20,181 bases of DNA from Halobacteriales archaeon QS_9_67_15 (lineage in GTDB: Archaea; Halobacteriota; Halobacteria; Halobacteriales; Haloarculaceae), in assembly GCA_003023165.1 (NCBI GenBank), contig PXSD01000091.1, positions 1 through 20,181 on the forward strand, given 5' to 3'. Shown one piece after another: positions 7,441-14,192 of the stretch. A program made the position numbers and the translations under genes. Numbering within the stretch: position 1 is the stretch's first letter; every line of letters begins with the position of its first letter. The notes beneath the pieces are model-generated. The model made no database searches. It was not told where the DNA came from and saw only the letters and a program-made list of their open reading frames with translations.

Positions 7441-8139
7441 ATGACAGCCGCACTGTTCGTCGTCAGCGAGGAAGGTTACTGGGCAGAAGAGTGCATCGAG
7501 CCGCTCACCACGCTCGAATCCGCGGGCGTCGACGTGACCGTTGCGACGCCCTCGGGCGACCCGCCGGTCGTCGACGAGCGCTCGGTCGACCCCGACGAGG
7601 TCGGCGAGGAGACCGCCGAGCGGGCTCGCGAGGTCCACGAGAACCACGAGGAACTCAACGACCCCGCCCCGGTCGCGCACGTTTCGGCCGACGGCCACGA
7701 CGCCGTCGTCTTCCCCGGCGGCCACGGCACCGAGTGGGACATCAACCAGGACAAACACGCCCGCGCGCTCCTCCGGGACGCCGTTGCGGGCGACGAGGGC
7801 ACGGCGCTCGTCGTCTGCCACGCCGTCGGTATCCTCGCGTTCACGCGCACCGACGACGGAGAGTATCTCGCTGCAGGTCGCGACGTGACCGGTTTCCCCA
7901 ACGAGTGGGAGGAAGGCATCGTCGACGACAACGACCGCATGCCCGACGGCCGCAAGCTCCCCTACTGGGTCGAGGACGAGGTCGAGGCTGTCGGCGCGAA
8001 CTGGGACGCCGAACTCGACTCGAACACGAGCGTCACCGTCGACGGCGACCTCGTCACCGCCCGCGGCCCCGGCTCCTCCTCGGCCGCCGCGCGGACGCTC
8101 CTCGACGAACTCGGCGTCGCCACGCAGGCCAGCGACTGA
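7441..8139 (+). CDS. DJ-1/PfpI family protein
   Basis: A 232-aa class-I-glutamine-amidotransferase-like protein of the DJ-1/PfpI/Hsp31 group. The nucleophile elbow is at VVCHAVG, with the likely catalytic Cys at 126 followed by His127. An early acidic pair, Glu10-Glu11 in SEEGYW, matches the conserved Glu that tunes the cysteine in this superfamily, and GGHGTEWD (93-100) is the oxyanion-hole region. The length and the inserted segment around 40-75 are closer to Hsp31/YhbO-like glyoxalase or deglycase proteins than to short PfpI peptidases. Known members act as chaperones, glyoxalase III or stress proteins; which activity applies here cannot be read from the sequence. A weak TATA-like ttaccag lies at 7411-7417. 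It stands alone, upstream of and convergent with a broken stress-protein gene. Confidence 0.85.
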   Translation: MTAALFVVSEEGYWAEECIEPLTTLESAGVDVTVATPSGDPPVVDERSVDPDEVGEETAERAREVHENHEELNDPAPVAHVSADGHDAVVFPGGHGTEWDINQDKHARALLRDAVAGDEGTALVVCHAVGILAFTRTDDGEYLAAGRDVTGFPNEWEEGIVDDNDRMPDGRKLPYWVEDEVEAVGANWDAELDSNTSVTVDGDLVTARGPGSSSAAARTLLDELGVATQASD

Positions 8140-8175
8140 CGACCGCGTCGTCCTCCATGGTTTCGGCCGCCCCGA

Positions 8176-8637
8176 TCACTCTCCGGGGTCGGCCGCCGCA
8201 CCGCCGACCGCCAGCGTCGGAACGGCCGTCAGTCGGACGACCCGCTCGGTCGTGTTTCCGGTGCTGGCGATCCGGTCGAGTCCCGTCCGGCCGTGCGTCC
8301 CTATCACGATCAGATCAACATTGTAGTCGCCGGCAGCGTCAACGATCGCCTCGTGTGGCACGCCTCATCGGAGGTGCCGTTCGGCGTCGACGTCGACCGC
8401 CTCGCCGGCGTCAGCAATCGCGTCGAGCGCCCGCTCACCGGTTCATTCTGCTTCCTCGACGACCACGTCCCAGTGACTCACCGCGGGGTAGGTTTCGTTG
8501 ACGACGAACAGCTCGTCGGCGGTCGCGTCGTAGCGCTGCGCGACGTCGACAGCGTGGTCGGTCGCTTCCTCGCTCGGCTCGCTCCCGTCCGTCGGGACCA
8601 AGATCCGCTCGTACCAATTTATGTGGAATGCTAGCAC
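8176..8637 (-). pseudogene. Universal stress protein (UspA family) with two in-frame UGA codons
   Basis: Read as a single minus-strand frame, this encodes a nearly full-length UspA protein. It begins YERILVPTDGSEPSEEATDHA and continues to VEEAE, then a TGA at 8443-8445; then TGERALDAIADAGEAVDV to HLR, then a second TGA at 8362-8364; then GVPHEAIVDAAGDYNVDLI, the nucleotide-binding GTHGRTG motif and ERVVR...PTLAV, ending in TGA at 8176-8178. No frameshift is needed. The usual ATG before the tyrosine is also missing: the bases read ttggtac, and only an upstream GTG at 8637 could start. Three lesions point to a pseudogene. Intact haloarchaeal Usp proteins are about 140-150 aa and bind ATP; most haloarchaeal genomes carry many copies, so loss of one would be tolerated. 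Confidence 0.88.
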
Positions 8638-8691
8638 GCGGCGTCCCGTGAGTGGACCGACCCTCGCGACGGGACCCCGGAGCGCACGGTG

Positions 8692-8698
8692 GATATTT
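8692..8698 (+). promoter_or_regulatory. TATA box of upp
   Basis: gatattt lies about 26-32 nt before the upp ATG at 8724, in GC-rich surroundings, consistent with a leaderless transcript. It also supports the chosen start over in-frame ATGs further upstream. Confidence 0.6.
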
Positions 8699-8723
8699 GG
8701 TGTGCCCGCACGCAGTCGGGCGT

Positions 8724-9404
8724 ATGACCATCGAAGACCGCGGCGACGCGCACCTTATCACCCACGCGCTCGCGTCCGACGTGCTGACACGACTCCGGGA
8801 CGTCGAGACCGAACAGGTCGAGTTCCGGAAGGGACTGGTGAAGCTCGGTCGGATCTGCGGCTACGAGATCATCGACGGCGCGATGGAGACGGAGTACGTC
8901 TCCGTCCAGACGCCCATGACCCAGACGATGGGCGAGCGCGTCAAGGGACTCGACGATGTCGTCATCGTCAACGTCCTCCGGGCCGCGACACCGTTCGTCG
9001 AAGGCCTGCTCAAGGCGTTCCCTCGCGCGCGCCAGGGCGTCATCTCCGCCAGCCGCGACGAGGCGGCCGGGATGGACGAGGACGGCGAGTTCCCCATCTC
9101 CGTCGACTACGTGAAACTGCCCGATATCGAGCCGGAAGACACCGTCATCGTCGCCGACCCGATGCTCGCCACCGGGTCGACCATGTGCGCTGTGCTGGAG
9201 CGCGTGCTGGAGGGACAGCCCGACCCCGAGCACCTGTTCGTCCTCTCGGCCGTCAGCGCCCCCGAGGGGCTCCTCCGGGTCGACGAGGCCGTCTCGCAGG
9301 CCGACCTCCTGACCGTCGCCATCGACGACGAACTCGACGACGACGGCTACATCGTCCCCGGCCTCGGCGACGCCGGCGACCGCGCGTTCCGGACTACCGA
9401 GTGA
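8724..9404 (+). CDS. upp: Uracil phosphoribosyltransferase
   Basis: A 226-aa enzyme of pyrimidine salvage that makes UMP from uracil and PRPP in the cytoplasm. The PRPP-binding loop is VIVADPMLATGSTM (141-154). RAATPFVEGL (86-95) and the C-terminal uracil-binding GYIVPGLGDAGDRAF (208-222) are typical of Upp. Length matches the family. The start at 8724 is supported by the family N-terminus and the TATA box at 8692; the open frame extends 24 codons further with non-conserved sequence. It is convergent with the RAM/TrkA genes, and its only close neighbour is the broken usp gene, which is divergent. Confidence 0.95.
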   Translation: MTIEDRGDAHLITHALASDVLTRLRDVETEQVEFRKGLVKLGRICGYEIIDGAMETEYVSVQTPMTQTMGERVKGLDDVVIVNVLRAATPFVEGLLKAFPRARQGVISASRDEAAGMDEDGEFPISVDYVKLPDIEPEDTVIVADPMLATGSTMCAVLERVLEGQPDPEHLFVLSAVSAPEGLLRVDEAVSQADLLTVAIDDELDDDGYIVPGLGDAGDRAFRTTE

Positions 9405-9410
9405 GCGGAT

Positions 9411-9430
9411 GGACGGTCGCCGCGCCGTCC
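9411..9430 (+). terminator. Possible hairpin downstream of upp
   Basis: ggacgg (9411-9416) pairs with ccgtcc (9425-9430), beginning six bases after the upp stop. No T run follows on the plus strand, so a termination role is only suggested by position. Confidence 0.3.
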
Positions 9431-9500
9431 GGGCAGTCGGTCGGCCTCGGCGTGGCCTTCGTCGTTCGCGGCTGAAAGCGGCCTGGAAAGGATCGTGAGT

Positions 9501-9510
9501 CGAAAAGAGA
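9501..9510 (-). terminator. Possible oligo-T terminator of the trkA-RAM operon
   Basis: cgaaaagaga reads tctcttttcg on the minus strand, starting about ten bases past the stop of the RAM gene. U-rich stretches of this kind end many archaeal transcripts. Confidence 0.4.
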
Positions 9511-9519
9511 ACCGTCTCG

Positions 9520-9750
9520 TCAGTCCATCGCGACGTAGGTCTGCGTGTCCTCGATCCCGCCGAGTCGCTGGATGTGGGTGGCGGCGACGGCTTTCACGTC
9601 GGCCGTCTCGTCAACGGAGACGGTGGCGATGAAGTCCACGTCGCCGGCGACGATGTAGGCGCTGTCGACGCCCTCGACCCCGGTGATCTCGTCTCTGAGT
9701 CGCTCGGCGTCGCCCGAGTGGGCCTTGATCATGACGTAGGCGCGCACCAT
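9520..9750 (-). CDS. Stand-alone RAM-domain protein (Lrp/AsnC ligand-binding)
   Basis: A 76-aa protein consisting only of the RAM (Lrp/AsnC C-terminal) ligand-binding domain, without the helix-turn-helix. Typical features are the VRAYVMIKA first strand, a central GVDSAYIVAGDVDFIATV core (27-44) and the C-terminal GGIEDTQTYV. The start at 9750 matches the paralogue at 10603 residue for residue in length; an upstream ATG would add ten residues lying inside the end of trkA. The ATG comes one base after the trkA stop, so the two are an operon. RAM-only proteins bind amino acids or other small ligands and form ring oligomers. Here it probably senses something for the TrkA partner, which is inference from context. 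Confidence 0.85.
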   Translation of the reverse strand: MVRAYVMIKAHSGDAERLRDEITGVEGVDSAYIVAGDVDFIATVSVDETADVKAVAATHIQRLGGIEDTQTYVAMD

Positions 9751-9751
9751 C

Positions 9752-10432
9752 TCAGGCACCTCCCCTGGGCGCGACGGCATCGCCGACGATTATCTGGCGG
9801 ACGTCGTCGAGTTTTTCGAAGTCCGCGAGGATGGCCAGCGAGTCACCGGCCTCCAGCGGCACGTCCTCGTCGGGGATCGAGAGCGAACTCCCTTTCTTGC
9901 CGAACGCGAGGAGTTCGGAGTCGGCGGGGAGTTCGAGTTCGCTCAGGGTGTACCCCTGTATCGGCGAGTCCGTCGTGACGGTGAACTCGACGAGCTGGAG
10001 GTTCTGGGCGATGTCGGCGACGGCGCGGATGTTCCCGCCCAGCAGGGCGTTCTTGGCGACGATCGCGCCGAGTCGCTCGGGGTAGATGACCTCGTCGACG
10101 TCCGAGGCGTACCTGCGGTAGATGCTCTCGCGGTAGTCCTCGTCGATGCGGAGGACGGTGCGACAGCCGTGGTGTTTCGCGACCATGCAGGCCACGAAGT
10201 TCGTCGAGAGGTCGCCCGTCAGCGCGCCCAGCGCCTCCGCGTCGTCGAGGTCCGCCGACAGCAGGACCTGCTCGTCGCTCGCGTCGCCCTCGATGACCTC
10301 GTACCCCTCTGTGTTCGCGCGGTCGACTTTCGTCGGGTCGCGCTCGATGAGGACCACGTCGTGTCCGCTGTCTTCGAGTGCGCGTGCCGTTCGGAGCCCT
10401 ACGCGGCCGGCACCCACGATAACGAATCGCAT
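9752..10432 (-). CDS. trkA: TrkA family potassium uptake protein (TrkA-N/TrkA-C)
   Basis: A 226-aa cytoplasmic regulator with an N-terminal NAD(H)-binding Rossmann (RCK) domain and a C-terminal TrkA-C domain. The nucleotide loop is GAGRVG (7-12), the acidic end of the second strand is at LIERDP (28-33), and TrkA-C runs from about residue 140 to 218. In Trk/Ktr systems such proteins gate a membrane K+ channel or symporter in response to NADH/NAD or ATP. No Trk membrane subunit is in the window. The start at 10432 places MRFVIVGAGRVG at the N-terminus, and a TATA-like box lies at 10456-10463. The RAM protein follows one base after its stop, and a second RAM gene diverges upstream, so the three probably form one regulatory module. 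Confidence 0.88.
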   Translation of the reverse strand: MRFVIVGAGRVGLRTARALEDSGHDVVLIERDPTKVDRANTEGYEVIEGDASDEQVLLSADLDDAEALGALTGDLSTNFVACMVAKHHGCRTVLRIDEDYRESIYRRYASDVDEVIYPERLGAIVAKNALLGGNIRAVADIAQNLQLVEFTVTTDSPIQGYTLSELELPADSELLAFGKKGSSLSIPDEDVPLEAGDSLAILADFEKLDDVRQIIVGDAVAPRGGA

Positions 10433-10455
10433 GTGAATCGTTACGAGCAGGTCCG

Positions 10456-10463
10456 GAATAAAG
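10456..10463 (-). promoter_or_regulatory. TATA box of trkA
   Basis: On the minus strand this reads ctttattc, centred about 27 nt before the trkA ATG. It fits a leaderless transcript and fixes the start at 10432 over a longer frame reaching 10501. Confidence 0.6.
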
Positions 10464-10568
10464 GTACCTCCGGCGGTGGCTGACGACCCCCGGTCGGTCA
10501 CCTGTTTCGGACGCTCGGTTTCACCCGGATCAGGGCCGCTCCGACCGATTCGTCGGGGACGGGGGAAG

Positions 10569-10575
10569 GTTTTTC
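10569..10575 (+). promoter_or_regulatory. TATA-like box of the divergent RAM gene
   Basis: gtttttc lies 28-34 nt before the ATG at 10603 and is preceded by a purine-rich ggggaag that resembles a BRE. The distance suggests a leader of only a few bases. Confidence 0.5.
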
Positions 10576-10602
10576 AGCCAGCCAGCAGAACTCACGCGTA
10601 CG

Positions 10603-10833
10603 ATGGTGCGGGCCTTTATCATGGTGAAGACGGCGGCCGGAAAGTCCGAGCAACTCCTCGAATCGATCCGGGGCATCGACGGCGTCGAGGAGGCGCACAT
10701 CGTCGCCGGCCAGTACGACATCATCGTCGAGGCGACCGGCGAGGAAGTGTACGACCTGATGCACGGCGTCGCGACGAACCTCCGCGACCTCGACGGCATC
10801 GCCGACACCAAGACCTACATCTGCCTCGCCTGA
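10603..10833 (+). CDS. Stand-alone RAM-domain protein (Lrp/AsnC ligand-binding), second copy
   Basis: A 76-aa RAM-only protein, paralogous to the one at 9520: same length, about 40% identity by eye, sharing MVRA, the IVAG core and the DGIADTKTY C-terminal strand. It has no DNA-binding domain, so it is not a transcription factor by itself. It is transcribed divergently from trkA with its own TATA-like box. The other copy is co-transcribed with trkA, so the potassium regulator is bracketed by two related sensors that could form mixed oligomers. Family assignment is confident; ligand and partner are unknown. Confidence 0.85.
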   Translation: MVRAFIMVKTAAGKSEQLLESIRGIDGVEEAHIVAGQYDIIVEATGEEVYDLMHGVATNLRDLDGIADTKTYICLA

Positions 10834-10894
10834 CCGACCGCGACCGCTCGGTCTCGCCGCCCGTCTTCGCTCGACGCTCCCACCTCGACTGCAG

Positions 10895-11980
10895 TCACTC
10901 GGACTGTCGACTTCGCTCGGCGACCGCCTCGCGCTGACTGACCACTCGCGGCGACAGCGACGCGTACGCGTAGTCGAACACCTCGTCGGAGTCCGGCTCC
11001 GGCGTCTCCTCGGCGGCCGCGACCGCCTCGTCGAGCTCCGCGTTCGCGGCCTCGCGTGCGTCCGCGACGAACGACTCGTCGACAGCTCCCTCCTCGCGGA
11101 GGTAGTCCGCGTACCGCTCCAGCGGGTCGGCGGTCCGCCACTCCGGCAGGTCCTCGTCGCCGCGATACCGCGAGGGGTCGTCGCTCGTGCTGTGAGCTCC
11201 CTGCCGGTAGGTCAGGCTCTCGACGAGCACCGGCTCCCCCGACCGGGCCGACTCGAGCCCTTCGGAGACGGCCTCGTAGACCGCGATGGGGTCGTTGCCG
11301 TCGACGCGTGCGCCCTCGAAGCCGTAGGCGCGGGCCTTCTGCGCGAGGGTGTCGCTCGCCGTCTGTCCGCCGGTGTTCATGCTGATCGCCCAGCCGTTGT
11401 TCTCGCAGAAGAAGACGACCGGTGCGTCGAACACGCCCGCGAAGTTCATCGCCTCGTGGAAGTCCCCTTCGGATGTTGCGCCGTCGCCGAAGTACGCACA
11501 GAACGCGCGGTCGTCGCCGAGGTGGTCGGCGGCCATCCCCGCACCGACGGCGTGGGGGAGTTGCGTTGCGATGGGCGTCGCTTGCGTGAACGTAGTGCCG
11601 CCGCGAGCGGCTGCCGCTCCCGGCCCGGACGGCTCCTCGGCCGTCGGGTCGTCGGCGACTGCCTCGGGCGGCTCGAACTCCGAGTAGCCGCGACGAAAGC
11701 GGAGCAGGTCTGCCGGCGGGCGGTCACGCGCGAGTTGCATCGCGTTCGACCGATAGGTGGGGAAGAGCCAGTCGTCGTCGTCGAGCGCGTAGGCGGCCCC
11801 GACCTGTGAGCCCTCCTGGCCCTCGTAGGGCGGGTAGCCGCTCATCCAGCCTCTGCGCTGGAGCGCGACCGCTCGCTGGTCGAACACGCGAGCGCGGACG
11901 ATATCCCGCAGGAAGGCGCGCGCCAGGTCCGAGTCGACACTCGTCTCCGTCAGCGACCGTTCGCCGATGACGCGGTGCAT
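10895..11980 (-). CDS. 2-oxoacid dehydrogenase E1 component, alpha subunit (PdhA-like)
   Basis: A 361-aa thiamine-diphosphate enzyme subunit of the pyruvate / branched-chain 2-oxoacid dehydrogenase / acetoin dehydrogenase group. The ThDP motif runs from GDG (165-167) through EGDFHEAMNFAGVF to the terminal NN (194-195). The regulatory-loop equivalent YRQGAHSTSDDPSRYR is present, and the substrate-channel region PTYRSNAMQL is conserved. The start at 11980 gives the family length; the frame stays open to 12433 only because the upstream inverted repeats lack stops in that frame. E1-alpha works as an alpha2beta2 tetramer with E1-beta plus E2 and E3, but none of these is next to it: both neighbours lie on the opposite strand. 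Which oxoacid it uses cannot be told from the sequence. Confidence 0.88.
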   Translation of the reverse strand: MHRVIGERSLTETSVDSDLARAFLRDIVRARVFDQRAVALQRRGWMSGYPPYEGQEGSQVGAAYALDDDDWLFPTYRSNAMQLARDRPPADLLRFRRGYSEFEPPEAVADDPTAEEPSGPGAAAARGGTTFTQATPIATQLPHAVGAGMAADHLGDDRAFCAYFGDGATSEGDFHEAMNFAGVFDAPVVFFCENNGWAISMNTGGQTASDTLAQKARAYGFEGARVDGNDPIAVYEAVSEGLESARSGEPVLVESLTYRQGAHSTSDDPSRYRGDEDLPEWRTADPLERYADYLREEGAVDESFVADAREAANAELDEAVAAAEETPEPDSDEVFDYAYASLSPRVVSQREAVAERSRQSE

Positions 11981-12082
11981 GCCGATGCGAGGACCGCCCG
12001 CGTGAAAGTGATTGTGGCGGTCCGTGGACGCGTCTTTGTCGTCGTTGCTGCTCCCGTGTTGTCCGCTAACGGCGGGAAAGCC

Positions 12083-12219
12083 CGGCCTGCTTCGGTCGCA
12101 CGGCTTGCTGCGCGCTTCGCTCACTGCGTTCGCTCCAGTGCTTGCGTCACCGGGAGAGCTTAGCTCTCCCGAGTTCGCGGCGGAGCCGCCACGAACGCGG
12201 GGCTTCCCGAAGCAGGCCG
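12083..12219. repeat. Large inverted repeat with nested hairpins
   Basis: cggcctgcttcgg (12083-12095) pairs perfectly with ccgaagcaggccg (12207-12219). Inside are two more hairpins: gggagagct/agctctccc (12152-12170, nine perfect pairs around one base) and gttcgcggcgg/ccgccacgaac (12173-12196, one mismatch). Together they form a branched structure about 137 nt long. Confidence 0.75.
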
Positions 12220-12221
12220 CT

Positions 12222-12278
12222 CCTTTCATTCCCGCCCGTATAGACTGCCGATCAGCTGACGCGGGTGGGAATGAAAGG
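12222..12278. repeat. 17-bp inverted repeat with GGGAATGAAAGG arm
   Basis: cctttcattcccgcccg (12222-12238) and cgggtgggaatgaaagg (12262-12278) are reverse complements with one mismatch, separated by 23 bases. The pair joins the preceding and following inverted repeats with no gap. Confidence 0.75.
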
Positions 12279-12377
12279 GGCCGCTGGCTCGTGGTCAACT
12301 GATGACGCAAGCACTGCAGGGAGCGAAGCGACCGAAGCGCACAGCGAGTCAGGGGCCACGAGCCAGCGGGGGCTTTC
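12273..12377. repeat. 105-nt inverted repeat
   Basis: The arms are 12273-12294 and 12356-12377. They pair at 19 of 22 positions, with a solid core of gccgctggctcgtgg against ccacgagccagcggg. The loop of about 60 nt is GC- and purine-rich. The left arm shares bases with the 12262-12278 arm, so the two structures are mutually exclusive in part. Confidence 0.7.
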
Positions 12378-12440
12378 ACGCTGTCAGCCGTCCGTTCACT
12401 GGCGGTCGCGAGCGGTCGATGACTCCGTCGCACGGCGCTT

Positions 12441-12520
12441 ATACTGCCGGCTGTACGTCTGTCACGAATTTCGCCGCCCCGGGGCGGCGAATATCCTCAC
12501 GAAGTTACAGCCGGCAGTAT
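12441..12520. repeat. 80-bp palindromic element, copy 2 (complete)
   Basis: The element is bounded by perfect 15-bp inverted ends (atactgccggctgta and tacagccggcagtat). It is centred on a perfect 22-bp palindrome at 12470-12491 (ttcgccgcccc/ggggcggcgaa). The 14 bases between end and centre on each side pair poorly. Copy 1 at the window start matches at 70 of 75 positions. Size and symmetry suit a non-autonomous mobile element or a REP-like sequence; no clear target duplication flanks it. Confidence 0.85.
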
Positions 12521-12560
12521 TACCTCGACTTCACGTCGCTACGCGCCGCGCACTCCCCGT

Positions 12561-12658
12561 TCGCAATCGAGGCGCTCACTGCTCACGGCTCCCGGTGGTC
12601 ACCGCTCGCAATCGAGGCGCTCACTGTCGTTCGCGCCTCGCACCGTTCGCGCCTCGCA
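12561..12658. repeat. Short direct repeats upstream of a membrane protein gene
   Basis: A 21-nt sequence beginning tcgcaatcgaggcg occurs identically at 12561-12581 and 12606-12626, spaced 45 bp. It is followed by a 15-nt repeat, cgttcgcgcctcgca, at 12628-12642 and 12644-12658. Both are non-coding. Confidence 0.8.
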
Positions 12659-12696
12659 GTCGACACCTCAAAGAGCGCGCCGCCCGTAGACGGAGT

Positions 12697-13047
12697 ATGG
12701 TCACTGCCGTCGAGGCGCTCGAACTGGTGTTCATCCTGTTCGTCCACAGCGCCGTGGTCGCCCTGATGACCCGCTTCTTCCGGGTACGCCTGTCGACGCG
12801 CTGGGGCGGGTTCCTCTACGCGGTCGTCCTCTGTCCGATCGCGTTGACGCTCCTGACGCTCCTGTTCAGCGGGGTCCTCCCGCTCGGCCCCGACTTGGGC
12901 TCGGCCGGCGTCGTCATCGCGGTCGTTATCTTCCTCCCGACCGTCACCGGCATCACCTTCGACTACTTCTGGATGCCCTCGCCCGACGAGGTCGACCTCC
13001 CGGACCGCTGGGACGACGACCGCCCCAGTCGCTACGAGAACCGCTGA
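12697..13047 (+). CDS. Small membrane protein, conserved-looking, unknown function
   Basis: A 116-aa protein with three predicted membrane helices (about 6-27, 36-58 and 67-86), then a hydrophilic acidic tail rich in Asp and Arg (95-116, from SPDEVDLPDRW). The start at 12697 sits directly before the first helix; earlier in-frame starts run through the repeat region. It is convergent with tmk, with 20 bp between the stops. No family is recognised with confidence. Confidence 0.65.
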   Translation: MVTAVEALELVFILFVHSAVVALMTRFFRVRLSTRWGGFLYAVVLCPIALTLLTLLFSGVLPLGPDLGSAGVVIAVVIFLPTVTGITFDYFWMPSPDEVDLPDRWDDDRPSRYENR

Positions 13048-13067
13048 AGCTCGCCACGATCTGCCGT

Positions 13068-13673
13068 TCACTCCCCAAGCAGGTCGAGTAGCGTCGACTC
13101 CACGTCCGACAGCACCGCCTCCTGGGAGCGCGTGGCGTCGACCCGGACGAACCGCTCGGGGTCGTCGTCGATCAGTCGCTCGTAGTTCTCGCCGACGGCT
13201 TCGAGAAAGTCCACCTGCTCCAGTTTGTTCGTCCCGCCCGCACGACGAGCGCCGGTCTCGGGGTCGACGTCGAAGTAGATCGTCGCGTCTGGCCGTCGGG
13301 TGAACGGCGTGTGGATGTCGCGAACGTACTCGAGCGGGTCGTCGGTGTCGAGATGCGGGTGGTCGGCGAGCGTCGCGCCCTGGTAGGCGTATCGCGAGTC
13401 CGAGTAGCGGTCGGAGACGACCAGCCGCCCCGCCTCGAGCGCGGGTCTGACGACTCGCGCGAGGTGGTCGGCGTGGTCGGCGGTGTAGAGGAAACACTCC
13501 GCGAGCGAGTCGGCGTCGTCGTCGGCGATGGACCGCTCGACGGCCTCGCCGTACCACGACGCCGTCGGCTCGCGCGTGAACACGGCGTCGCCCGGAACGG
13601 CGTCGTGCTCGGCGAGACAGTCGACGGCCGAGGACTTCCCGCTCCCGTCCAACCCTTCCAGCGTGACGAGCAT
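13068..13673 (-). CDS. tmk: Thymidylate kinase (dTMP kinase)
   Basis: A 201-aa cytoplasmic P-loop kinase that phosphorylates dTMP to dTDP for DNA synthesis. The Walker A loop is GLDGSGKS (7-14) straight after the first strand, with the typical MLVTLEG N-terminus. The DRYSDSRYAYQGA segment (residues about 96-108) holds the DRY/H motif and the thymidine-binding arginine region. Length is normal for archaeal Tmk. The start at 13673 removes an eight-residue upstream extension and has a TATA-like gtttagg 24-30 nt upstream. It stands as a single gene, convergent with the small membrane protein. Confidence 0.93.
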   Translation of the reverse strand: MLVTLEGLDGSGKSSAVDCLAEHDAVPGDAVFTREPTASWYGEAVERSIADDDADSLAECFLYTADHADHLARVVRPALEAGRLVVSDRYSDSRYAYQGATLADHPHLDTDDPLEYVRDIHTPFTRRPDATIYFDVDPETGARRAGGTNKLEQVDFLEAVGENYERLIDDDPERFVRVDATRSQEAVLSDVESTLLDLLGE

Positions 13674-13696
13674 ACCCGTGTGTCTCCGTCCCCGCA

Positions 13697-13703
13697 CCTA
13701 AAC
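13697..13703 (-). promoter_or_regulatory. TATA-like box of tmk
   Basis: cctaaac reads gtttagg on the minus strand, centred about 27 nt before the tmk ATG, in otherwise GC-rich DNA. Confidence 0.5.
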
Positions 13704-13747
13704 GCCTCGGTGCGCGCGGGGAAGGCCGCAGTCGGGCGCGCCGGCGC

Positions 13748-13957
13748 TCACTGCCGGACGTCGACGGGGTCGAGGGTGCAGACGACGCCTATCCCGTTTC
13801 CCACGGTGAACCACTCGTTCCCCTCGCCGTCCTCGACCTCCATCTCGACGACAGGGTCGTCACCGGAGCGCCGCTCGTGTCCCGGGCGTTTGTCGGTCGG
13901 AACGGCTTCGCGTGAGTACGTCGACGCTCTCGTCTGGTAGTCGTGTGTGTCACTCAT
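13748..13957 (-). CDS. Hypothetical 69-aa protein
   Basis: A small acidic protein whose first half is polar (MSDTHDYQTRASTYSREAVP) and whose second half could form a few beta strands: DPVVEMEVEDGEGNEWFTV and IGVVCTLDPVDV. The start at 13957 is preferred because the 24 extra residues from 14029 look like translated non-coding DNA. It lies upstream of tmk on the same strand, with about 75 bp between its stop and the tmk start. It has haloarchaeal acidic composition but no recognisable motif. Confidence 0.55.
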   Translation of the reverse strand: MSDTHDYQTRASTYSREAVPTDKRPGHERRSGDDPVVEMEVEDGEGNEWFTVGNGIGVVCTLDPVDVRQ

Positions 13958-14192
13958 TGATGGATCGGTGGGTTCAATCGTGTCCGTGTAGAGACGGCTG
14001 AGCGCTCGACCAGCACTCCGCTGTATCATCTAGAACGCGCTGTGGCCGGGTGAGGGTTCGCCCTATTCTGTTAGGCGTCGCTCACCGGCCGCTGGACCGC
14101 TCTGTCGTGGACCGGTCGGCGCCACGAGTCGTCGTGTGCGTTCGAGACGGCCGTCCAAAACAGTCACATTACCCGCCACCGATGACCGGGCC

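Larger units (their letters stand above)
11981..12696. other. Gene-free region rich in inverted and direct repeats
   Basis: About 716 bp with no supportable gene. In order it holds the pdhA-like promoter region, a large inverted repeat with internal hairpins (12083-12219), a second inverted repeat (12222-12278), a third (12273-12377), a complete 80-bp palindromic element (12441-12520), and short direct repeats up to the next gene. Open frames crossing it are an effect of high GC and lack conserved sequence. Confidence 0.75.

Noticed and set aside
8362..8445. UGA as selenocysteine in the stress protein
   Set aside because: Haloarchaea are not known to use selenocysteine, UspA proteins have no redox-active Cys at these sites, and no SECIS-like element is evident.
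11981..12433. E1-alpha extended by 151 residues through the repeat region
   Set aside because: The extension is a translation of inverted repeats with no similarity to the family; the ATG at 11980 gives the normal length.
13965..14060. Possible tRNA, because of a gggttcaatc T-loop-like sequence
   Set aside because: No acceptor stem, anticodon arm or D arm can be folded around it at tRNA spacing.
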